From Pavlovales sp. CCMP2436 (Eukaryota; Haptophyta; Pavlovophyceae; Pavlovales): a stretch of DNA of 13,333 nucleotides. Below the pieces are notes generated by a model, which was not told where the DNA came from, did no database searches, and saw nothing but the letters and a program-made list of their open reading frames with translations. The first letter of the stretch is position 1; every line of letters starts with the position of its first letter. This document shows, in pieces, positions 7,711 to 13,333 of this stretch. Position numbers and translations under genes: made by a program. The stretch is taken from the NCBI GenBank assembly GCA_026770615.1, contig MU631700.1, forward strand, positions 45,894 through 59,226, given 5' to 3'.

Positions 7711-9411
7711 TTTGAGTACTTTGCCCGCCACTGCTACCCGGACCAGGCGCGCGACGCGTGCACACGCTTCGACGCGATCATCCACATCCACACGCACGCG
7801 ACACACGCACTGGGAGTCTCGCTCGACGACGACCAGCTTGCCACTGCCCGCCTCGCACTCCCCCGCCGCTACCGGGGCGCCGAACTTCGACGCATGGTCG
7901 ACATCGCGCCTGCCGCTTTCTGTGGCGCCATGACCCAGACAGTGCCCAACTTCCTTGACATCGTGGACGAGCCGACCGGCACCATCACGCAGCGCGGCAT
8001 GCTCGAGCTGCCGCAAGTCACGCTCGTAGTAGGACGGAACTCCTTCCTGGACATGCGCGCGCATGGCTGGCGGTCATACCTGCACTTGCCGCGACCAGGC
8101 CTTCCCAGACCGCTACCGCCACCACGGCAGGGACAGGCGTTCCTCCGCTGCTGGCTCGAGATGCAACAGGAGGCTGGCGTCGGTGCTAGAGCGATGATCA
8201 ACGCAGACCTGCCAACCCGCGTGCTACACCTCCCCCAAGAGGAGGCCTGGCCGATGGTGCGCAGGGATCTCACAAGCAAGCCAAGCCTCAGCATGCAGAA
8301 GGACCTCACCGAGGACCGCGAGGCTCAGCGGTTTGACGCGCTCAAGATGCGGATCATCGCGCTCCCGTGGGGCGATCGCGTCGTGCACTTGGTTAAGAGC
8401 ATCGACCGCAACAGCTCTGCCTGGGTGGCCGCGCTTCCGATTGGCTACGGCGCCTGCACCATCGGCGAGTGGGTGGAGATCACAGCACGCTTCTTCGGCG
8501 TCCCGAGTCCCATCTGCGTCGGCCTAGCCGCGCGCGGCGCGCGGTTGTTCAACCGCGACATCGACGTGCACGGGGACAACATTGTCGCGGCCACCGGGCA
8601 GAGCGTCACCGGCGACCACATCTCTAAGCTCAGGCACGATCCGCTCCTCGCCCTCCTGGCTGAGGTTGCGAGGAGAATTGGTGCGCACGCGCGCACCGAG
8701 GCGGGAGACATCTTCGCCTCGGTACTCGCCTCCAACCAGGCCGCGTACCGGCTCTTCTTCGGAGGGGTAGGCCGGCGACTCGGGCCGAAGGTCGACCTCT
8801 ACGCCGAGTACGACCACAAGGGTGGGCGGGCGGTCCCGCGACTGCTTGAACTCAAGACCATGGCGTTCTGTAGGACTTGGTACATGGACTCCGACGGCAA
8901 CTACCCTGGGCGTGCTGTGGGCAGGCGAGCTGACTCGCTTCCGGTAGAACACATGGTGGAGCTCATCAAGATTGATCGCGACTTCTTCCACACGACCCCC
9001 GGACAGACTGGCCCGATGCAGACCCGCGCACAGACCTTCTGCACTGCAGGCGGCCCCGCGTTCGCCGCCCTCGTGATTGGAGCCTTCGGCGAGTGGTCTG
9101 ACGACCTGGAATCCTTCGTCGGGGACCTCGCCAGCATGGGCGCAAGAGCGCTCCAAGCTCGCATGGGGGCCCCCTCCACTGCGCAAGCGCGCAGCACTCT
9201 CCTGTGGAAGATGAGACAGGAGATCGGCATGTGCGCACTTCGAGGACACGCCAAGGTCATCATTGCGCGCGCGCGATTAGAGCGCACCGACACCGGCACC
9301 GGCATCGGCGGCGGCACACGCACTGCCAGCGACGACGGCGGCAACCCCGACAAGTGGGCTGAGAGCGCGTACCACCTCCGCAGGGAGACACGGTTTGGGA
9401 TCGGCGCCTAA
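7711..9411 (+). CDS. Retroelement C-terminus: thumb, zinc-binding-like region and PD-(D/E)XK-like nuclease
   Basis: The same frame as the RT palm stays open for 567 codons, starting FEYFARHCYPDQARDA. The first ATG inside it is at 7894 (505 aa from there). Residues below count from that ATG. After the RT thumb-like region come W177..GEWVEITARFFGVP, then C208 and D223VHGDN with a following RH pair at 247-248. This resembles the CCHC/D-G-D-H region before RLE nucleases, but most of the cysteines are missing. Next come K299-V-D301 and L318-E319-L-K321 in GRAVPRLLELKT, which fits a PD-(D/E)XK active site. A conserved-looking tail has TTPGQTGPMQTRAQTF and LVIGAFGEWSDDL. The nuclease would nick target DNA to prime reverse transcription. 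The frame is intact here, but the upstream lesions mean that the copy is probably dead. The PD-(D/E)XK call needs a profile search. Confidence 0.65.
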   Translation, partial: FEYFARHCYPDQARDACTRFDAIIHIHTHATHALGVSLDDDQLATARLALPRRYRGAELRRMVDIAPAAFCGAMTQTVPNFLDIVDEPTGTITQRGMLELPQVTLVVGRNSFLDMRAHGWRSYLHLPRPGLPRPLPPPRQGQAFLRCWLEMQQEAGVGARAMINADLPTRVLHLPQEEAWPMVRRDLTSKPSLSMQKDLTEDREAQRFDALKMRIIALPWGDRVVHLVKSIDRNSSAWVAALPIGYGACTIGEWVEITARFFGVPSPICVGLAARGARLFNRDIDVHGDNIVAATGQSVTGDHISKLRHDPLLALLAEVARRIGAHARTEAGDIFASVLASNQAAYRLFFGGVGRRLGPKVDLYAEYDHKGGRAVPRLLELKTMAFCRTWYMDSDGNYPGRAVGRRADSLPVEHMVELIKIDRDFFHTTPGQTGPMQTRAQTFCTAGGPAFAALVIGAFGEWSDDLESFVGDLASMGARALQARMGAPSTAQARSTLLWKMRQEIGMCALRGHAKVIIARARLERTDTGTGIGGGTRTASDDGGNPDKWAESAYHLRRETRFGIGA

Positions 9412-9564
9412 GTATGCCGCCTGGGTGACTGAACGTCGTCGCGCCTACACGCTCGGAGTTGACCACTTCTGAGATAGAATGTCTGCAACCCACTGCCTGC
9501 TGCCCTTTTCTATAGTAAGTAAGTCGTAGTTTAAAAAAAATAGACCGCAAGTTCACTTGTGAAC
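9412..9564 (+). other. Retroelement 3' UTR, A-run and adjacent palindrome
   Basis: After TAA 9409-9411, about 120 bases turn AT-richer and end in eight A at 9533-9540. The palindrome GTTCACTTGTGAAC lies at 9551-9564. The A-run is the likeliest 3' end of the element. The palindrome may be flanking DNA. Confidence 0.4.
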
Positions 9565-10004
9565 CAAAAAACTGGGGCTGGTGAAAGGTCAGCGCACTTT
9601 TCGGTTCCCCCCCCAGCTGTGCTTACTAAATCTTGGCGCTAGAAAAATGGTGTATCGCTGCCAATGGCAAAGTTGTTCCTCACTCAAGGTTGCTTTTAGA
9701 TCCAGCTCCGTGTCTCCTCTCGCTAGGCCGTTAACGCGCACGAGAACGGGCCGCGGAGGCCCTTTTCACCCCTTTTTGTAATTGCAAGGCTTATTGTGTA
9801 TCAAGTGAAGTGGCCAAAACGGGTCCGGGTCGTACAGGGGCTTGGAAACCTTAGGGAGCTTTTCGTTTATTGATAGGTTGGTAGTCAAATGATCAGACGG
9901 CCGTTCTGTCCATCGCATGGGTTGAGGGGCTGCACGACGAAAAGAGTGAGGGGCTGTACCCGCCTGTGAACGCGGAAAAGGATTCCAAAATCGGCGCCGA
10001 TGAT
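9565..10004. other. Non-coding, no gene seen
   Basis: Short open frames on both strands lack any domain, codon bias or credible start. The segment contains C-runs, a TTTTCACCCCTTTTTG stretch near 9762 and AT-richer sequence to 9900. I see no RNA gene. Confidence 0.4.
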
Positions 10005-10396
10005 ATCTCACATTTCCACAATATTGGTACCGGAGCAGGGATGGGGGCTGAGAGGTGGGAGCTCGGTTGGCGGTTGGCTGCGACTTGCGGGTCAAGTGGA
10101 GGATGTGCATGCACCCCGTCTGCCCTTTGTGGGTGTGCGCCCCCGCGTCCCATGAGGTCGGTGTGAGCGAGGGTCTTGATGCTGACGGGAGGCTCGATCT
10201 CAATTTTCCCCAATATTGATATCGGAGCAGGAATGAAGGCCGAAGGAGAGGTGGGGGGTCGGTTGGCGATTGGCTGCGACCTGCGGGTCAAGGGGAGGAT
10301 GTGCATGCACCCCGTCTGCCCCCCGTGAGTGTGCGCCCCCGCGTCCTACGAGGTCGGTGTGAGCGAGGGTCTTGATGCTGACGGGAGGCTCGCGCA
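10005..10396. repeat. Tandem duplication, about 196-bp unit, two copies
   Basis: Copy 1 (about 10005-10200) and copy 2 (about 10201-10396) share CAATATTG..., GAGGATGTGCATGCACCCCG (10099 and 10295) and GGGTCTTGATGCTGACGGGA (10171 and 10367). The last two landmarks are each 196 bp apart. The copies differ by scattered substitutions and small indels. Because 196 is not a multiple of three, the minus-strand open frames that run through both copies change frame and are not credible genes. Confidence 0.8.
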
Positions 10397-10567
10397 CGGT
10401 CGGGGGCCATGGGCGAGACGGCTGGCATTGGAGGGTTGCGGGTTCACTTACGCAACTGGCATTCGACACCGCACGTGCTCGCACGACAGCCACGCGCTCG
10501 ATGCGGGTAGACATCTGCAGGCGCGTGGACGACGGGAAGGCGAGCACAAGCTGAAGCAGCATGCGAC

Positions 10568-10897
10568 GTGTCAGACAAGCTTGAGCCGCTTAAAGATGAG
10601 CTGCTTGAGGACGAGCCGCGCGCGGACGAGCCGCACGTGAAGGTAGGCGGGGCGAGCTTGAGCACCGACGGGCGAGCTCGACGAAGGACAAGCTTGAGCC
10701 GCGTGCCAGACGAAGTTGAAGGGCGACGAGCACGACGAAGGACAAGCTCGAGCCGCGTGCCGGACGAAGATGAAGGGCGGCGGGCTTCAGCACGTCGGCG
10801 AGAAAGGCGAGTACGACAGTGCTCGGGCGAACGCGATGACGGGGCGACGACGAAGATGAAGAAGACGGGTGAGAGACGGAGCGTGAAGGCAAAATAG
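10568..10897 (+). CDS. Possible small, highly charged ORF with internal repeats
   Basis: This 109-codon frame has no ATG (first start-like codon GTG). The translation starts with an acidic part, KLEPLKDELLEDEPRADEPH, and becomes Arg-rich. Two in-phase 18-residue repeats contain RRRTSLSRVPDEVEG and RRRTSSSRVPDEDEG. A basic, Lys-rich end follows. The in-phase repeat and the alternating charge are consistent with a disordered nucleic-acid-binding protein, but they could equally come from a GC-rich tandem repeat open by chance. I recognise no domain. Confidence 0.25.
   Translation: MSDKLEPLKDELLEDEPRADEPHVKVGGASLSTDGRARRRTSLSRVPDEVEGRRARRRTSSSRVPDEDEGRRASARRRERRVRQCSGERDDGATTKMKKTGERRSVKAK
10679..10786. 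repeat. 54-bp tandem repeat, two copies
   Basis: Copies at about 10679-10732 and 10733-10786 share CGACGAAGGACAAGCT, then GAGCCGCGTGCC and GAAGGGCG. The unit is a multiple of three, so it stays in frame on the plus strand. Partial related units lie upstream at 10590-10640. Confidence 0.75.
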
Positions 10898-11293
10898 CGG
10901 ATTTTCCTTGGCGATTTTTTAAAAACGCGATTAAGCCTTAAGACGTGATTGAGCCAGTAGGTTGTTGTAACTATTGTTTGTACTGGGTGTCAGTTATGGA
11001 TGTCAGTTTACATTTTTTGGGATTTTTGGGGGCATTTTTTGGGATACAATTATTGGTATAAAATTAAAATGACGTGCGCTAATGCGCAGCTCGCCTAATC
11101 GCCGGAGGCGGTAATCTCCAACCCCTAGTCTAGTCCCAGGCGGCGGGGTGACTAAATAATCCTCCACTTATCTTAAAAAACTCTCTCCTCATCTAGGGTG
11201 GTTGCGGTTGTTGGCCTGGGATAAGTGTTTTGGTTACTCTGTAGTGTGTAAGTTTTTAGTTAAACGTCCGTCCCTAAAAGGATCTCGCTGGAT
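10898..11293. other. Non-coding, AT-rich, no gene seen
   Basis: Composition changes from GC-rich to AT-rich at about 10895. A TATAAAA string at 11057-11063 and a TGCGC-TAAT-GCGCA hairpin shortly after are the only sites that I note. On the minus strand this would be the 3' flank of the OTU-like gene. No terminator or poly(A) signal is certain. Confidence 0.35.
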
Positions 11294-12302
11294 TTAAGTA
11301 TTGAAAAAAACACTCAGATCCAGGTAGTGTAAGCCGATGTTGCTGTGTATCACGCGAATGGGCGTGGGTCCGAGGTCTGTTTGTCTGGTTGTGTTTATCA
11401 GTGTGACTAGTAAATGTTGTCGGAGCATGCGTGCCCCTGGTCTTGGTGCTGCTGGTGGCGCCCATTGGACGCTTAAAAGTTGATTTGGTAGTGGATGGGC
11501 CGGGTGAGGTAGGTTGGGGTCTGGGCCTGCCATATAAGTAAATAAGGTTGAGGTCACGTCTATTCCCACTTGCTTGTGAGTGGCTATTGCTATGTCGATC
11601 CGTAGGATGGTTGCTATGCTGTAGAACATGTTGTGTATCCAACTGCCTTCCTTTGCCTGGTATGCCATCGACCAGATGGGAGCGGTGCTGTTGCCACAGG
11701 GATCTGTTAGGTCTTCGTCGGGCCGTCTGAGGTCTAAGTGGTTCTAGACATTTTCTGGTAGCGCCCGGGCGTGGGCTATGGCTCGTTCGCGGAGGTTCGC
11801 TGCTGCTTGTTTGTGACTTGCACCGTTGCCGTCGATTCCCATGGCTGCGTAGAGGAAACAGTTCCCGTTGCCCACAACGTCCATATCCATGAGGTTTACG
11901 GTAGCATACAAGGGATCGCGGGCAATAAGAAACCGTCGTGTTAAGAAATTGAGCCTCGTTTATTAGCCCTTCAATAGTAATTTTAACCAAAATTCGAGCT
12001 TTGTTTGTATGTAATTTGCTTAGAAACTCAACTTCAGCCTCAAAACCCGCCATTCTTATTGCCCGCGATTTCCTGTAGAGTTTTCCGATTTCCCAGGCTC
12101 TCACTGGTGTCCATTGGATGAATATCTTGGGTTTCCCATGGCGGCCCTTTTGAGCGCGTGGGCGTTTCGAGGGGTTGTTAATGGTTAGTGTGTTGCTTTC
12201 GTCTTTATCTTCTGTTGGAGGGTAGCGGCTGGACCCTTCAGAGTCGGGTTTCCAGGGTATAAGTAATTTATTATTTATTCCGCCCGTCGGTTCATAACGA
12301 CG
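11294..12302 (-). pseudogene. OTU-type cysteine protease-like gene, frameshifted and with an internal stop
   Basis: The first part is open in one frame from 12302 leftwards: a polar start with KLLIPWKPDSEGSSRYPP, a basic linker, IFIQWTPVRAWEIGKLYRKS, and a helical section RMAGFEAEVEFLSKL to ITIEGLINEAQFL. Near 11910-11955 the frame shifts by one. The second part contains MDMDVVGNGNCFLYAAMG, which matches the OTU catalytic-Cys motif (Cys codon 11860-11858). Further on come GSWIHNMFYSIATILRIDIAIAT, and IHSNIGLHYLDLS with the likely catalytic His at 11329-11327, then TAA. A TAG at 11746-11744 interrupts the domain; it may have been a Trp codon. The usual Asp of DGNC is Asn here. OTU proteases cut ubiquitin chains. 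No ATG precedes the first part, which opens after a stop at 12305-12303, so an upstream exon or a truncated mobile element is possible. Confidence 0.55.
11915..12070. repeat. 17-bp inverted repeat flanking 122 bp inside the OTU-like gene
   Basis: ATCGCGGGCAATAAGAA (11915-11931) is the exact reverse complement of 12054-12070, and partial pairing continues outwards. The left arm lies close to the frameshift in the gene. It may mark a local inverted duplication or inversion endpoints. Confidence 0.75.
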
Positions 12303-12314
12303 TCACTCTCGCGA

Positions 12315-12653
12315 GTGAATCCGCCGTGCCAGCAGGTAGGTCTGGACCGCCTATTATTAATAGTCGCGAGCTCAACAACGTCGGCATTAACCTTGACGGG
12401 CAAGCAGTCGGCGTTGGCGTCTCGATCGACGAGCAAGGGCAAGGCCGCACAAGAGAAGGCATTCTGGCGCAAACTGACGAGACTAACGGACGTAGAACTC
12501 ATCTTCAAGAAAACCCGAACGAAATCGCCTGCTCAAAGCTTTGTCGGCGTTTTGGTACCATCGCAAAGTGACGCCAAAGCTCAGCAGATTGACGCTCAGA
12601 CGCTGACACCTAAGGCCTCCGCCTGGACGCAGAGACTGCGCCATAGGCGGTAG
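12315..12653 (+). CDS. Possible ORF of unknown function
   Basis: This 112-codon frame starts at GTG with no ATG. Its second half looks coding, with Lys- and Gln-rich helices such as GKAAQEKAFWRKLTRLTDVELIFKK, then SFVGVLVPSQSDAKAQQID. It begins ten bases right of the stop that limits the OTU-like frame and points away from it. It could be an exon of a spliced gene or a spurious frame. The overlapping frames (12326-12571 plus, 12275-12508 minus) are not clearly better, so confidence is low. Confidence 0.25.
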   Translation: MNPPCQQVGLDRLLLIVASSTTSALTLTGKQSALASRSTSKGKAAQEKAFWRKLTRLTDVELIFKKTRTKSPAQSFVGVLVPSQSDAKAQQIDAQTLTPKASAWTQRLRHRR

Positions 12654-12808
12654 AAGAGGCATCATAACATAAATTTACGAATAGTTACTACAGTTGGTTA
12701 TAAATTAAATTAAGCTGAAGCAGGTCTAGACATTAATAATGCAATTATTTTTCGTATACTATCTAGTTTACTCAGAAACTGAGCCTCGCTCGGATTCTCT
12801 GCTTTCTC
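12654..12808. other. AT-rich spacer with no gene
   Basis: The string CAGAAACTGAGCCTCG at 12775-12790 partly repeats GAAATTGAGCCTCG at 11945-11958 within the OTU-like locus. CTAGACATT at 12725 also recurs near 11744. This hints at a diverged second copy of sequence from the OTU locus. Confidence 0.35.
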
Positions 12809-13030
12809 AATGCCCGTCTATATGTCTGTATTGCCACTGAGCACTGCAGTGCGAGAGCTGCTCGAGCTTCTAAGCCCGACACCGTTGCTTCCGCTGCTGA
12901 GTCTGCCGCCGTCTCCACCGCCACCGCCACCCCCATCGCCTCCACCGTCGAGCCCGCCGCCCAGCCAGCCGCCTTGCCCGCCCTGCAACCCTGTGACGGG
13001 CGACTTATTCCGCTGACTCTCGGGTAGACT
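12803..13030 (+). other. Ala/Pro/Thr-rich low-complexity coding-like patch
   Basis: Frame 2 reads ATEHCSARAARASKPDTV, then ASAAESAAVSTATATPIAS and EPAAQPAALPALQP before a TAG near 13026. This is the same residue style as the genes at the left end. An alternative frame from ATG 12810 to 13016 reads as Pro-rich. No ATG is seen for frame 2, so this may be an exon fragment or plain repeat. Confidence 0.3.
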
Positions 13031-13044
13031 CGAGCCCACCACCC

Positions 13045-13160
13045 CTGGAGGGGGGGAGGGGGGGGATCATCATTACACGGGGTCAGATAGGTGGCGGCGG
13101 CGGGGCGGGCGGGGGGGTGGGAGTGGGAGGTGGGTGGGGGGGATTAGTATCATTACACAG
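13045..13160. repeat. G-rich block with an 80-bp duplicated unit
   Basis: Long G-runs are followed by ATCATCATTACAC (13066-13078), and again by G-runs with TATCATTACAC (13148-13158). The shared ends are 80 bp apart. Repeated G-tracts make the plus strand a candidate for G-quadruplexes. Confidence 0.65.
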
Positions 13161-13235
13161 GGCAAGGAAGGCAGTGGAAGTAGATTATAAATAAATACAA
13201 ATATACATAAAAAAACATATACATTTACATATAAA

Positions 13236-13238
<3 letters not shown>

Positions 13239-13333
<95 letters not shown>
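13239..13333. repeat. (TA)n microsatellite reaching the window edge
   Basis: At least 47 uninterrupted TA/AT units run from 13239 to the last base. An AT-rich stretch with TACATATA-like units precedes them from 13180. The true length beyond the edge is unknown. Confidence 0.95.

Larger units (their letters stand above)
4524..9540 (+). mobile_element. Decayed non-LTR-like retroelement: Ubl, RT and PD-(D/E)XK-like nuclease
   Basis: About 4.9 kb of same-strand coding remnants read in one order: ubiquitin-like domain, linker, reverse transcriptase, restriction-like endonuclease. The tail is AT-richer and ends in an A-run at 9533-9540. No long terminal repeats are visible, and no RNase H, integrase or tyrosine recombinase is seen. 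The architecture fits retroelements with a restriction-like endonuclease (RLE). The lesions that I see are a frameshift near 4745, in-frame stops at 5050, 5239 and 7708, shifts in the Pro-rich linker and near 6010-6060, and a frameshift near 6975. No target-site duplication could be fixed by eye, so the outer limits are estimates. Confidence 0.65.

Noticed and set aside
8524..9249. Minus-strand 241-aa open frame inside the nuclease segment
   Set aside because: The plus strand carries the RLE-like motifs in a continuous 567-codon frame. The minus frame is a GC-rich shadow.
4124..9564. TTGTGAAC present on both sides of the retroelement (4124-4131 and 9557-9564), as a possible target-site duplication
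   Set aside because: It is only 8 bp. The right copy is not next to the A-run, and the left copy lies about 390 bp before the Ubl start. Chance is likely.
9766..10562. Minus-strand open frames with repeated HTDLVGRGGAH-like peptides
   Set aside because: They arise from the 196-bp tandem repeat. The unit is not a multiple of three, so the shared peptide moves between frames.
12303..12318. TCACTC-TCGC-GAGTGA hairpin as an operator or terminator
   Set aside because: Six-bp arms are expected often in 13 kb, and no neighbouring signal supports a role.
1..13333. tRNA, rRNA or CRISPR array
   Set aside because: A few GGTTC strings exist but none has a paired A-box or cloverleaf. No rRNA motifs and no regularly spaced identical repeats with unique spacers are seen.

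Overview
The window looks like nuclear DNA of a unicellular eukaryotic alga. A haptophyte-like marine alga is my best guess, with low confidence. The evidence is GC-rich DNA full of codon-phased Ala/Pro/Gln/Glu repeats, an ankyrin protein of a kind common in phytoplankton and their large viruses, a decayed retroelement with a restriction-like endonuclease, and a remnant of a polinton-like virus (PLV). There are no prokaryotic operons, rRNA, tRNA or CRISPR arrays.

Layout, left to right. (1) 1-2174: two divergent genes with Ala/Pro/Glu/Gln-rich low-complexity sequence. One is on the minus strand and runs off the left edge (1-762). The other is a short ankyrin-repeat protein (903-1655) whose repetitive coding character continues in the same frame past its stop. 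(2) 2090-2746: stacked non-coding repeats, ending in a truncated repeat copy that abuts a perfect 17-bp hairpin. (3) 2793-3901: an AT-richer island with a 117-aa unknown protein and a broken PLV-type major capsid gene, probably an endogenous viral fragment. (4) 3902-4523: AT-rich non-coding DNA that turns into a GC-rich leader with three copies of a 10-bp motif. (5) 4524-9411 (A-run to 9540): a decayed retroelement that starts with a ubiquitin-like domain at its methionine. A disordered linker, a reverse transcriptase and a C-terminal PD-(D/E)XK-like endonuclease follow. It carries at least three in-frame stops and several frameshifts. (6) 9541-10900: non-coding repeats, including a 196-bp tandem duplication and a 54-bp in-phase repeat in a possible small basic ORF. 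(7) 11294-12302, minus strand: a frameshifted and interrupted OTU-type cysteine protease-like gene with a long N-terminal extension. (8) 12315-13333: a weak plus-strand ORF, another Ala/Pro-rich patch, a G-rich duplicated block and a long (TA)n microsatellite that reaches the right edge.

The genes do not form one pathway. The window is an accessory, mobile-element-rich region in which viral and retroelement debris sits between host-like low-complexity genes. The point of most interest is a ubiquitin-like domain at the head of a retroelement about 1.9 kb from an OTU-type deubiquitinase-like gene. Any link between the two is inference.
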